From positions 1 through 45,246 of IMG/VR virus record IMGVR_UViG_3300009184_005663: a stretch of 45,246 nt of DNA. One strand, written 5' to 3'. Origin of the DNA: a virus. Positions 7,840-16,604 of the stretch are shown one piece after another (position 1 is the first letter of the stretch; each line of letters begins with the position of its first letter). Both the position numbers and the translations under genes were made by a program. The notes under the pieces are model-generated. The model was not told the origin of the DNA and made no database searches. It saw only the letters and a program-made list of their open reading frames with translations.

Positions 7840-8516
7840 CGTTTGGGATAATTATTGCTACATATAAAAGACCTGATGGTAAAACTTTTTCATATTTAAG
7901 TAGAGCGCTTAGATCAATAAAAAGACAAACACATCAAGATTATTTAGTTTTATTAATAGGTGATAATTACGAAGATTACAGTGAGCTTTATAATATTAGT
8001 AAATATATTGATTCTGATAAATTATATTTAGAAAATTTACCAGTTGCAGTAGAAAGAGAAAAATATACAGGCTATTTATTATGGGCTTCAGGCGGTCTTA
8101 ATGCAATGAATCATGCAATAGATATTGGTTTATCTAAAGGCATTAAATATTTTTGTCATTTAGATCATGATGACTATTGGGCTCCTGACCATTTGTTTAA
8201 TTTTGAAAAATCTTTACAAGAAAAAGAATATCCATTTCTAGTTTCATATTCAACTTCTCCGGTATTTAAAAAAATTCTACCAGATTATAATAATACTAAT
8301 ATTTTACCAATTCCATTTGGAATGATACACTCATCTACATGTATGGATTTTCATTTCTTTCAAGAAAAATATAGAGATGTTTTTAAAGAAACAGGAACTG
8401 CAAGTCCGGCCGATGCTGATTTATGGGATAGATTAAATAAAATTATGGTTAAATTAAATTTAACAGGCAAACTAATTAAAAAAATAACTTGTTTTCATGA
8501 CATTGAAGGACATTAA
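7836..8516 (+). CDS. GT2 family glycosyltransferase
   Basis: I place the start at ATG 7836 (ATGA overlap with the previous stop) rather than the TTG at 7827, giving 226 residues. The N-terminal strand MTFGIIIATYKRPDG and LSRALRSIKRQTHQDYLVLL are classic GT2 features, and DHDD at 110-113 is the metal-binding motif. This is single-domain length with no membrane segment, so it is a soluble cytoplasmic transferase. It overlaps the fucosyltransferase gene by 20 bases. Donor and acceptor are unknown. Confidence 0.87.
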   Translation: MTFGIIIATYKRPDGKTFSYLSRALRSIKRQTHQDYLVLLIGDNYEDYSELYNISKYIDSDKLYLENLPVAVEREKYTGYLLWASGGLNAMNHAIDIGLSKGIKYFCHLDHDDYWAPDHLFNFEKSLQEKEYPFLVSYSTSPVFKKILPDYNNTNILPIPFGMIHSSTCMDFHFFQEKYRDVFKETGTASPADADLWDRLNKIMVKLNLTGKLIKKITCFHDIEGH

Positions 8517-9306
8517 TAATAAATCTTTTATTACTTTTAAGAAGTTAGGACTTTTTGGTAAATTAGGCAATCAGTTATTTCAAATAGCTGCTGCTGCTGC
8601 ATATGCAGAGGAACATAATATAGAATGCATTCTTCCGATATGGAAAAATATATGGACTGAAAATACTGACATGACCCATATTTTTAAAGGACCTTTTAAT
8701 ATAAATGCTAGTATTATTAACGCTAATGTTGAAAATTTTAAAGAATCTTCTATGGTATATTCTAAAATACCACAAAAAACAAAAATTAATATAGAAGGTT
8801 ATTTTCAAAGTGAAAAGTATTTTTTAAATAATTCAAATTACATTAGAAAAATATTTTCATTTAATGAAAAAATAAAAGAAGATGTAATTGTTAGAAATAT
8901 TGGTACTTTTGAAAAATCATGCGCAATACATGTTAGAAGAACTGATTATCTAAAATACCCAAATATACATCCATGTCTTGATATAGAGTATTATCGAAAA
9001 GCAATTCAATATATGAAAAGCTTTGGATATAATAAGTTTTTAATTTTTTCTGATGACCTAGATTGGTGTAAAAATAATTTCAATGGCAAAGAATATGCAT
9101 TTTCTGATAAAAATACAAAAAACTATGAGGATTTTATCCTTATGTCTTTATGTAGCTCTTACATTATAGCAAATTCTACTTTTTCGTGGTGGGTTGCATG
9201 GTTAAATGCTGACACTGAAAAGAAAATTGTTGCACCTAAAATATGGTTCGGACTAAATGGTCCACAAAAACATAATATTATCCCTGACAAATGGATGCAA
9301 CTATAA
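8497..9306 (+). CDS. Alpha-1,2-fucosyltransferase-like (GT11)
   Basis: The 269-residue protein shows the GT11 motif set. GKLGNQLFQ (21-29) is the N-terminal loop, GYFQSEKYF (101-109) is the middle motif, and HVRRTDY (145-151) is the GDP-fucose-binding HxRRxD motif. NSTFSWWVAWLN lies near residues 226-237. The length is close to that of bacterial alpha-1,2-fucosyltransferases. The enzyme would transfer L-fucose from GDP-fucose onto galactose or a similar residue. No GDP-fucose synthesis gene is visible, so the donor would come from the host. A second fucosyltransferase family (GT10) is encoded 3 kb downstream. Confidence 0.92.
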   Translation: MTLKDINNKSFITFKKLGLFGKLGNQLFQIAAAAAYAEEHNIECILPIWKNIWTENTDMTHIFKGPFNINASIINANVENFKESSMVYSKIPQKTKINIEGYFQSEKYFLNNSNYIRKIFSFNEKIKEDVIVRNIGTFEKSCAIHVRRTDYLKYPNIHPCLDIEYYRKAIQYMKSFGYNKFLIFSDDLDWCKNNFNGKEYAFSDKNTKNYEDFILMSLCSSYIIANSTFSWWVAWLNADTEKKIVAPKIWFGLNGPQKHNIIPDKWMQL

Positions 9307-9926
9307 AAATAAGCGTTGTCATGCCATCTTTTTTAGGAGAATATACTGTAGATTTTAATAAGTGTGCAACTAATAGAGAATTTAAACTAAAAAGAGCTAT
9401 AGATTCTTTTTTAATGCAGAGCTACAAAGAATCTGAATTAATTGTAATTAGTGATGGTTGTAATAAAACAGTAGATATAGTAAATGATGAATATACATCT
9501 TTTCTGATTACTAATAAAATAAAACTTGTCCAAATAGAAAAACAGCCGTTTTTCAGTGGCGTAGTTCGTTCAGAAGGTTTACAGAAATCGACAGGAGATC
9601 TTATATGTTATTTAGATTCTGATGATATATTAGGACCTTATCATTTAGAAGTAATAAGCTTATATTATGATAGATCAATGGATTGGATGTACTATGATGA
9701 TTTTTTATATGATGGAGAGAAAAAAATATTAAGAAATGTTTTACCTCAACATGGTAAAATTGGAACAAGTTCATTCTGTCATTTGTCAAAAACTAATGTT
9801 AAATGGCAAAATGGATATGGCCACGACTGGCTTACAATTAAAAAACTCTTAGGCCATAAATATGGAAAAATGAATACACCTGAATATTTAGTGTGTCACA
9901 TGTCAACAATAAATTTAGATTTTTAA
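9291..9926 (+). CDS. GT2 family glycosyltransferase
   Basis: The 211-residue protein has a GT2 fold signature: IKISVVMPSFLGEY at the N-terminus, LKRAIDSFLMQSYKESELIV, ISDGC, and the DxD-type LDSDD at 108-112. The short C-terminal part contains GHDW near residues 178-181, a plausible catalytic-base region. The start overlaps the GT11 gene by 16 bases, and its stop shares a base with the ATG of the next gene. Substrate is unknown. Confidence 0.87.
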   Translation: MDATIKISVVMPSFLGEYTVDFNKCATNREFKLKRAIDSFLMQSYKESELIVISDGCNKTVDIVNDEYTSFLITNKIKLVQIEKQPFFSGVVRSEGLQKSTGDLICYLDSDDILGPYHLEVISLYYDRSMDWMYYDDFLYDGEKKILRNVLPQHGKIGTSSFCHLSKTNVKWQNGYGHDWLTIKKLLGHKYGKMNTPEYLVCHMSTINLDF

Positions 9927-10576
9927 TGAATCAATTATTTAATAACTTCGATGCTATCTATGTAATTAATCTAGATTCAAGGCCTGATAGAATGAATGAC
10001 TTTAAAAAAGGTCTAATTTCCATAGGAATATCAGATTATGAAATAGATAAAAAAATTATTAGATTTTCTGGAATAGTTCCAGATAATGGACCTAGCGCAC
10101 TTGGTTGTACACTATCGCATCTCGAAATAGTAAAAAATGCAAAAGCGGCAGGCTACGAAAAAATCCTAGTTTTTGAAGATGATGCAATTCCATATTTAAA
10201 TGGAGTTAATCAAATAGATTTAGTAATAAAAGACATAAAAAACGAAGATTGGGACATTTATTATTTAGGATATAATTCACATCATCCTTTAGAACGTTAT
10301 TGTAAAAATTCACTAAAAGCAAAAGATTTATTTTCAACTCATGCAATTATATATAGATCTTCTTTTTTTGATAAATTTATCAATGATTATGAAAATGGTT
10401 TGATAGAAATATTTGACGTATGGCTTCGTTACAATGTACAAACTACTATGAAATGTTTGGCATCGTATCCAATGCTTTTTATTCAGAGCACTAGCTATTC
10501 AGATATAGAGAAAAAAAATGTAAATTATGATATTCAGATAGAAAGATATCAGAAATATACTTCGCATCTTTCCTAA
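9926..10576 (+). CDS. GT25 family (LPS-type) glycosyltransferase
   Basis: From ATG 9926 (TAATG overlap; a GTG at 9893 is possible but less likely) the protein has 216 residues. YVINLDSRPDR (12-22) and ALGCTLSHLEIV (58-69) followed by LVFEDDA (81-87) are the defining GT25 motifs, with EDD as metal ligand. GT25 includes LPS beta-1,4-galactosyltransferases and also the collagen-modifying galactosyltransferase domains of animals and giant viruses. The latter is notable because collagen-like fibres are encoded in this window. Which type this is cannot be told from sequence alone. Confidence 0.88.
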   Translation: MNQLFNNFDAIYVINLDSRPDRMNDFKKGLISIGISDYEIDKKIIRFSGIVPDNGPSALGCTLSHLEIVKNAKAAGYEKILVFEDDAIPYLNGVNQIDLVIKDIKNEDWDIYYLGYNSHHPLERYCKNSLKAKDLFSTHAIIYRSSFFDKFINDYENGLIEIFDVWLRYNVQTTMKCLASYPMLFIQSTSYSDIEKKNVNYDIQIERYQKYTSHLS

Positions 10577-10592
10577 AATTAACAGTTCTAAA

Positions 10593-11693
10593 ATGAAAAG
10601 TTCAGAAAACAAAAAAGAAGAAGATTCAGTGAGAAAAGCATCAATACCAGAAGATTTTAATTGGGAATGGTATTTAAAATTAAATCATGATTTAATAGAA
10701 GCTGGACTAAGTACTGAAAATCATGCAGTAACACATTGGTTAAGATGGGGTTTCTTCGAAGGAAGATCTTATGAAAAACCAAACCAGTACATGATTGATA
10801 GAATTGATACAGATAATCTAGACAATATTTTTGAGAAAAATGTAATAAATTACGATCATATTAAAACATCAGGAACTTTTATTCTTAATAATAAACAGAA
10901 TGCTTTTATTAATTTTATCATACCAGTAAGAGGCCGATCTAATTTTATTCAAAAAACAATAGAATCTGTAAAAAATGCAGTATATGAATTTGAAAAATCT
11001 TCTTTTTTTGGAGAAGTAAATATTACAGTATGTGAACATTCGGAGTCTCCTAAACATCAAGCTATATGTTTAAAATTAGATGTTGATTATATTTGGATAG
11101 AATCTAAAGAAAAATTCAATAAGTGTCTAGCTATGAATACTGCAGCTTTCTTTACACCTAAAACTAAATGGCTTCTATTTCATGACGTAGACTGCATTGT
11201 TAAATCAGATTTTTTTATTAACGTCTTTAAAAACATAGAAAGAAAAAAATGCGAAGCAATTCAAACATTTTCAGACAGAAGAGTACTATATCTAGATGAT
11301 AATAAAACAGATCAAGTTCTAAAAGGGCTTTTTGAAATTAATAATTTAGCGGAAGGCCCTGATGTCAAAGCAGGTACGCCTGGAGCTCCAGGTGGGTCTA
11401 TATGTATCACTAGATCGCTATTCTTTAAAATTGGCGGCTATGATCCTTATTATTTTGTTTCTTATGCACCTGAAGATATTTTCTTTTGGCGTAAAGCAGA
11501 AGTTTATGGAATTTTTGAAACATGTACATCTCCTAGAAATGAAATTTATCATTTAAATCATCTGAAAGTAAAGATAGATGGAGGAGAATTAATGGCAATG
11601 GAAATGTTAAAAATAAATTTTGAGAAACTTTCAATTGAAAAAAAGATAGAACTTCTTAATAAAATGAAAAATAATATCAGTAAATATGAATAA
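10593..11693 (+). CDS. Two-domain GT-A glycosyltransferase (GT7 C-terminal type) with N-terminal DWE-like module
   Basis: Of the 366 residues, ~20-60 form a small Trp-rich module (FNWEWYLKLNHDL, ending in WGFFEGR). That module is found attached to many glycosyltransferases of bacteria and large viruses. Residues ~105-340 form a GT-A domain with IIPVRGR (109-115), the metal motif DVD (198-200), and a galactosyltransferase-C-type region (267-298). That region includes GGYDPYYF and APEDIFFW, where ED is catalytic in GT7 relatives. It probably transfers a hexose or HexNAc. It is separated from the GT25 gene by 16 bases and overlaps the next gene by 8 bases. Confidence 0.85.
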   Translation: MKSSENKKEEDSVRKASIPEDFNWEWYLKLNHDLIEAGLSTENHAVTHWLRWGFFEGRSYEKPNQYMIDRIDTDNLDNIFEKNVINYDHIKTSGTFILNNKQNAFINFIIPVRGRSNFIQKTIESVKNAVYEFEKSSFFGEVNITVCEHSESPKHQAICLKLDVDYIWIESKEKFNKCLAMNTAAFFTPKTKWLLFHDVDCIVKSDFFINVFKNIERKKCEAIQTFSDRRVLYLDDNKTDQVLKGLFEINNLAEGPDVKAGTPGAPGGSICITRSLFFKIGGYDPYYFVSYAPEDIFFWRKAEVYGIFETCTSPRNEIYHLNHLKVKIDGGELMAMEMLKINFEKLSIEKKIELLNKMKNNISKYE

Positions 11694-12474
11694 TCTAAAA
11701 GAGTTTTCATCTTGGCATATAGGAGTTTCTAGTGAACATCCTGTAAATTTTTACGTAGATCATTCATGTTTAAAAGCAGGCGAAGGTTTAAATATTGCAT
11801 ATTTGATTGAACCTGAAGAAGTAATATCTAAGAATTTTTACAAAGAAGTAATAGAATTACAGGATAAATTTAAATATATTCTTACCGATAAGGAAGAAAT
11901 ACTGGATGCTTGTTCTAATGCAATTCTTTTTGAATATGGAACTACGTGGATGCCTACTAACCCGCATCTTGAAAAAACTTATGGTGTAAGTACGGTAATT
12001 GGTTTTAAACAGTTAGCTAAAGGACATCTAATAAGGCAAGAACTATGGAAGAGAAGATCAGAAATATTAATTCCTCAATTCTTTTATGCTAGCCAACATG
12101 GAGGACCTGCTCTTGAAGAAGACCATGAATTAAAATTAAATGATTACAACCGAGATCAACTATTTAAAACTCAATTTCATATTGTGATAGAGAATAAACA
12201 GACTAAATATTGGTTCACTGAAAAATTATGTGATTGTTTTAATTCTAGAGTAGTTCCTATCTATTATGGCGCAAAAGAAATAGGGAATTTTTTCGATACT
12301 TCAGGAATGCTGATTGCAAATAGTCTTGATGAAATTATTACAATTACAAATGAAATAACTGAATCTACCTATTCTCAACTAAAAGAAAGTATCTCTATTA
12401 ATGAAGAGAAAGTAAAGAAATATAATAAACTAGATAATAGACTTACTGAAAAAATAAAAGAACTTCTAAGATGA
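11686..12474 (+). CDS. Alpha-1,3/4-fucosyltransferase-like (GT10)
   Basis: The 262-residue protein contains the GT10 donor-binding signature: FHIVIEN (164-170), then YWFTEKLCDCF (175-185) and VVPIYYGA (189-196). These correspond to the GDP-fucose-binding region of alpha-1,3-fucosyltransferases. It is shorter than Helicobacter FucT (300-480 residues) and lacks heptad repeats, but the catalytic C-terminal half is complete. It lies in the same unit as a GT11 enzyme. It overlaps the upstream gene by 8 bases and the downstream gene by ATGA. Confidence 0.9.
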   Translation: MNNLKEFSSWHIGVSSEHPVNFYVDHSCLKAGEGLNIAYLIEPEEVISKNFYKEVIELQDKFKYILTDKEEILDACSNAILFEYGTTWMPTNPHLEKTYGVSTVIGFKQLAKGHLIRQELWKRRSEILIPQFFYASQHGGPALEEDHELKLNDYNRDQLFKTQFHIVIENKQTKYWFTEKLCDCFNSRVVPIYYGAKEIGNFFDTSGMLIANSLDEIITITNEITESTYSQLKESISINEEKVKKYNKLDNRLTEKIKELLR

Positions 12475-13226
12475 AAGCATGTGCAGTAATGTTACTACCT
12501 AATGATTTAGCATGGTCTCGATTAAACCAGAGTCTACCTCTGTTGAAACTAAATCTATTAGACAAATACCCTATTGACTACGTAATTTTTCATGAGGAGG
12601 GTTTCTCGGAAGATAATAAAAAGGAAATAAAAAATAGAATTAATGGTGTAATTTTTAAACAAATTAAATTTAATATTTCTAAATCTGCCAAAAATTTTAA
12701 ACCTCTCTGGAGTAATGATTGGAGTTTGGAAAAATGTACATCTTACGGTGGTATGTGTACATTTTTCACTAATGATATTTTTAAAATTTTAATAGAAATG
12801 GGCTATGATTATTATTTAAGACTTGATGATGATTCTTATCTATACGAAGATTTTGAAGAAAATCCTTTCGATAAAATGCATAGAGAAAATAAGTCTTATG
12901 GCTACTGTTTAAAAATTAAGGAAGCACCTCATGTAATACAGGGTCTCTTTTCTTTTATAAAAGAACATGTCAGTACTGATTATATTTTTGAAGATCCACA
13001 TTGGATCTATTATAATAATTTTGAAATAGTAGACCTCAAGAGATATTATAATGAACAAATAAAAGAAATATCTCAAAAGATTCATGAATCAGGAGGAATT
13101 TATTATTGGAGATGGGGTGATGCTCCTATTAGAACAATATTAGTTTCTATTTTTCTGCCAGGCGAAGTAATGAAATTTGACATTAATTACGAGCATCAAG
13201 GCATTAAAAATAAAAAATATAAATAA
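12471..13226 (+). CDS. GT15/KRE2-MNT1-like mannosyltransferase
   Basis: The 251-residue protein resembles the catalytic core of GT15 alpha-1,2-mannosyltransferases. It has an N-terminal strand (ACAVMLLPND), a conserved SYGGMCTFFTNDIF segment (91-104), and YDYYLRLDDDS (112-122) with the metal motif DDD. A late YYWRWGDAPIRT segment matches the family's W-GDAPxH/R region. GT15 is best known from fungi; related proteins occur in bacteria and large viruses. Family assignment is moderately certain, the GT-A fold more so. It is coupled upstream by ATGA. Confidence 0.75.
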   Translation: MKACAVMLLPNDLAWSRLNQSLPLLKLNLLDKYPIDYVIFHEEGFSEDNKKEIKNRINGVIFKQIKFNISKSAKNFKPLWSNDWSLEKCTSYGGMCTFFTNDIFKILIEMGYDYYLRLDDDSYLYEDFEENPFDKMHRENKSYGYCLKIKEAPHVIQGLFSFIKEHVSTDYIFEDPHWIYYNNFEIVDLKRYYNEQIKEISQKIHESGGIYYWRWGDAPIRTILVSIFLPGEVMKFDINYEHQGIKNKKYK

Positions 13227-13229
13227 AAA

Positions 13230-13913
13230 ATGGAAAAAGCAACAACAACAACATTTACTGATACTGTCAATGGCATAGATCTCATCATAATTGATGAAGT
13301 AAATTCAGGAACGCCTGCATGTGTTTTTAGAGAACTAAAAGAAAACTTTTACGGAATAGACAATTTGGACATTAAACAAGAAGATACTATACTTGATGTA
13401 GGTGCTAATACCGGAATTTTTTCTATTTATGCAAAAAAACTGTATGGGTGTAGGATAGTTGCATTTGAACCAGTCTCCGAGAATTTTGAAAATTTTAAAA
13501 AGAACATTATTTTAAATGGTTTTACTTTAGAAGATTTTGAAATTCACCAGGTTGCAATTACAAATAGAGATGGTGATATAATACAAATAGGAACTCCTAT
13601 TAATAATAGTGGAGGGTCTTCTGTATACTCGACAGTTCGGTTTCATCATGATATGGATAACATAACTTATACGTCAGAATGTGTCACTGAAAGTTTGAGA
13701 AAATATATTGACAATAGTTGTGTTTATTTAAAAATGGATTGTGAAGGTGGTGAATATGAAATCATACCAGATATTGTTGACAAGTTAAAGACTTTTAAAT
13801 GGATTGGTGCAGAGTTACATGTCTATACTCCTGATCATGATGCTACTGGACTTTTACGTATTATTAGAGAAAACTTCAATGGAGAACTCTATTCTGGAGT
13901 GATTAAACTATAG
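13230..13913 (+). CDS. FkbM family SAM-dependent methyltransferase
   Basis: The 227-residue protein has the FkbM Rossmann core. Motif I is DVGANTGIF (56-64), followed by the acidic AFEPVSENFENF loop and the late YLKMDCEGGEYEI motif. FkbM enzymes O-methylate hydroxyls of sugars and polyketides, and in surface-glycan clusters they cap or decorate saccharides. It closes the first glycosyltransferase block, three bases after the GT15-like gene, and is followed by a terminator. Two further FkbM domains are encoded in this window. Confidence 0.9.
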   Translation: MEKATTTTFTDTVNGIDLIIIDEVNSGTPACVFRELKENFYGIDNLDIKQEDTILDVGANTGIFSIYAKKLYGCRIVAFEPVSENFENFKKNIILNGFTLEDFEIHQVAITNRDGDIIQIGTPINNSGGSSVYSTVRFHHDMDNITYTSECVTESLRKYIDNSCVYLKMDCEGGEYEIIPDIVDKLKTFKWIGAELHVYTPDHDATGLLRIIRENFNGELYSGVIKL

Positions 13914-13959
13914 AAGAACTGCTGAGGAAATTTTAAAATTTAAAATAAGATTAAGATTT

Positions 13960-13992
13960 AAAGCTAAGGTGTAAACATTTTAGCTTTTTTTT
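13960..13992 (+). terminator. Rho-independent terminator
   Basis: AAAGCTAA (13960-13967) pairs with TTAGCTTT (13980-13987). Extra pairing inside (GTGT with ACAT, one wobble) extends the stem, and an eight-base T tract follows. It ends the first glycosylation block and precedes the Clp ATPase gene. Confidence 0.8.
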
Positions 13993-14020
13993 CTATAATA
14001 AAAAACAAAATAAAAAGATA

Positions 14021-16066
14021 ATGAGTAATTCTTTATTTGGTAGTTTAGAAGATGTATATGATGAAAAAAATAAACAAAATTCATCAAATGATATTCCTAT
14101 TAAAATTTCTAAAAAAACTCCTATTTTAGATAATTTTGGAAGAAATCTTACAGATTTAGCAGAAAAAAATCTACTAGATAATGTAATTGGTAGAGAATCT
14201 GAAATCCAGAGAGCTATTCAGATTCTCGGTAGAAGAAAAAAAAATAATCCAGTATTATTAGGTGAAGCCGGAACCGGAAAAACTGCAATAGTAGAAGGAT
14301 TGGCTATCAAAATCATTGAAGGCAAGGTGCCTATTTCACTACAAGGTAAAAAAATTTATACGATTGAGTTAACAAGTTTGGTAGCAGGATCTAAATATAG
14401 AGGTCAGTTTGAAGAAAGGCTAAAAGCCTTATGTGATGAATTAATTGCAAACCCTGATGTTATTATATTTTTAGATGAATTACATACTTTAGTAGGCGCT
14501 GGTAATTCTTCTGGGTCTTTGGATGCTGCAAATATTTTAAAACCTGCGCTTGCACGTGGTGAAATTCAGTGCATAGGGGCTACCACTTACAATGAATATA
14601 GAAAATATATAGAATCTGATCTTGCATTAGATAGAAGATTTCAAAAGGTAGTAATAAATCCTACTTCAGTTAGCGATACAATTCAAATATTAAAAAATAT
14701 TTGTAAAAAATATGAAGATCATCATGGAGTTATCTACTCTGATTATATTTTAGATATTTGCACTACATTAAGTGAAAAATATATTACAGATAGATTTCTT
14801 CCTGACAAAGCTATTGATATTATGGATGAAGTAGGTTCTCATATATTTATTAAAAATTCTTCATATCCTAAAGAAATTAAAGAATATGATGAAAAAGTAA
14901 AAAAGTATAAAGAGATGAAGACTGAAGCTGTACGTAAACAAAATTATGAAAAAGCAGCTAATTATAGAGATGAAGAAAAAAAAGCCCAAATTATCATTAA
15001 TGAGCTAAAAAATAGATGGGCTAGAGAAACAAAAAAGAATAAAGTAGAAATTAAAGAAGAAGATGTTTTAGAAGTTGTGTCTATGATGACAGGAATACCC
15101 ATTACTAATTTAACTGACGACGAAAATGAAAGACTGTTAAAAATGGGAGATTATTTAAAAACAAAAGTAATAGGACAAGAAGATGCAATTGATAAAATAG
15201 TTAATACTATACAAAGAAATAGAATTGGATTAGGTCTAAAAAACAAGCCAATTGGAAGTTTTATTTTTATAGGCCCTACTGGTGTAGGAAAAACCGAGTT
15301 AACAAAAGCAATTTCAGAATATCTTTTTCATTCAAAAGACTCACTTGTTAGAGTTGATATGAGTGAATATATGGAAAAATTTAATGTTTCTAAATTAATA
15401 GGATCTCCTCCTGGATACGTAGGACATGAAAATGGAGGGTTTTTAACAGAAAAAATAAAAAGAAAACCTTATTCTGTAATACTTTTAGATGAAATAGAAA
15501 AAGCACATCCTGATATTTATAATATTTTATTGCAAATTTTAGATGAAGGTCACCTTACTGATAGCTTAGGACGTAAAATTAATTTTAAAAATACACTTAT
15601 TATTATGACTTCTAATATTGGTATGAAAGAGGCCTCGGAATCATCTGCTATTGGATTTAATAATACAACAAAAGACGATGCAAAAAAAGTAATTATTGAA
15701 AAAAATATAAAAAAGACATTCTCTCCAGAATTTTTAAATAGATTAGATGAAGTTGTATTTTTTAATAAACTTGAACTTGATTCTATATCTAAAATTTTAA
15801 ATATTTATTTAGCAGATTTAGAAAAAAGAGTTAATGAGATAGGGTATAAATTACAGATATCAGATGATGTAAAATCTTTGATAATAAAAAATGGTCATGA
15901 TAATAAATTTGGTGCTCGTATCTTACAACGAACTATTCAAAAAATGATTGAAAATAAGATATCTGAAACTATTCTTAAGGAAAAACCTCAAAAAGGAAAA
16001 GTTTTTAAATTAGAATTAAAAAAAGGCACTATTGATCAAATAGACATTTTAATTAGGTCTAAATAA
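14021..16066 (+). CDS. ClpC/ClpA-like double AAA+ unfoldase lacking the Clp N-domain
   Basis: The 681-residue protein has two AAA+ modules. D1 has Walker A GEAGTGKT (81-88), Walker B IIFLDE (148-153) and the GSKYRGQFEERLK pore region. D2 has Walker A GPTGVGKT (418-425), Walker B ILLDE (487-491) and an arginine-rich sensor 2. A short middle region (~295-325) has the UVR-like EAVRKQNYEKAANYRDEE of ClpC, not the long ClpB coil. IGF at 544-546 matches the ClpP-docking tripeptide of ClpA/C/X. The ~150-residue Clp N-domain is absent and replaced by ~35 residues. No ClpP gene is in the window, so it may use host ClpP or act alone as an unfoldase. Confidence 0.92.
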   Translation: MSNSLFGSLEDVYDEKNKQNSSNDIPIKISKKTPILDNFGRNLTDLAEKNLLDNVIGRESEIQRAIQILGRRKKNNPVLLGEAGTGKTAIVEGLAIKIIEGKVPISLQGKKIYTIELTSLVAGSKYRGQFEERLKALCDELIANPDVIIFLDELHTLVGAGNSSGSLDAANILKPALARGEIQCIGATTYNEYRKYIESDLALDRRFQKVVINPTSVSDTIQILKNICKKYEDHHGVIYSDYILDICTTLSEKYITDRFLPDKAIDIMDEVGSHIFIKNSSYPKEIKEYDEKVKKYKEMKTEAVRKQNYEKAANYRDEEKKAQIIINELKNRWARETKKNKVEIKEEDVLEVVSMMTGIPITNLTDDENERLLKMGDYLKTKVIGQEDAIDKIVNTIQRNRIGLGLKNKPIGSFIFIGPTGVGKTELTKAISEYLFHSKDSLVRVDMSEYMEKFNVSKLIGSPPGYVGHENGGFLTEKIKRKPYSVILLDEIEKAHPDIYNILLQILDEGHLTDSLGRKINFKNTLIIMTSNIGMKEASESSAIGFNNTTKDDAKKVIIEKNIKKTFSPEFLNRLDEVVFFNKLELDSISKILNIYLADLEKRVNEIGYKLQISDDVKSLIIKNGHDNKFGARILQRTIQKMIENKISETILKEKPQKGKVFKLELKKGTIDQIDILIRSK

Positions 16067-16077
16067 AATTAAAAAAA

Positions 16078-16281
16078 ATGAAAAAAGTATTAACATTTTT
16101 AGGTTTATTTATTTTTTCTTCAGCTGTAACTCAAACTCTCATTAGAGTTAATTGGCCTATAACTTTTATAAATTTATTATCACTGTTATTGGACAATATA
16201 ATTTTATTCTTTTTTACTTTTTTAATTTCAGCTCCTGTTACTCTTATAATTTTAAAAAAAATAAAATTTAAAGACAACTAA
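16078..16281 (+). CDS. Small two-helix membrane protein (67 aa)
   Basis: The 67-residue protein has two predicted transmembrane helices (about 4-22 and 34-58) with short polar ends and a Lys-rich C-terminus. It begins 11 bases after the Clp gene and shares one base with the next start (TAATG). No family is recognised. The coupling to a second small membrane protein resembles lysis or envelope-protein pairs (holin or spanin type), but no lysin or lipobox is present, so this is only a possibility. Confidence 0.6.
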   Translation: MKKVLTFLGLFIFSSAVTQTLIRVNWPITFINLLSLLLDNIILFFFTFLISAPVTLIILKKIKFKDN

Positions 16282-16568
16282 TGATTAGTATAATTATTTC
16301 ATATATCTTATGCATTATTTATATTAAAATTAAAATGCATGAAAATTCTTCCCAAATTTTAGAAGAATTAAAATTAAAAATAGATAAAAATAATCTTGAA
16401 AATTTGATGAAGTTATCTGAAAAGGAGCAAACACCAATTTCATATAATGAAAATATAATTAAATATGAAGAATATATTGCAATATACACTGGCTATAGAG
16501 CTCTAAAATCTCCATTTGAAACTTTTGAAGATTTTTTATTTTTTTTAAAAAATGTTATTAATATTTAG
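16281..16568 (+). CDS. Membrane-anchored small protein (95 aa)
   Basis: The 95-residue protein has one N-terminal hydrophobic helix (residues 1-17, IISYILCIIYIK). A predicted coiled-coil segment rich in Lys, Glu and Leu follows (to ~50), then a soluble tail with Tyr and Phe. The layout (N-in anchor and helical ectodomain) is like inner-membrane spanins, but no matching partner is proven. It is translationally coupled to the upstream two-helix protein. No family is recognised. Confidence 0.6.
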   Translation: MISIIISYILCIIYIKIKMHENSSQILEELKLKIDKNNLENLMKLSEKEQTPISYNENIIKYEEYIAIYTGYRALKSPFETFEDFLFFLKNVINI

Positions 16569-16604
16569 AAACAAAACTTTTTTAATTTTCTTCATTCAAA
16601 TTAT

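Noticed and set aside
16078-16568. Holin/spanin lysis cassette
   Set aside because: Topology alone suggests it, but no endolysin, no lipobox and no recognisable spanin motif are nearby.
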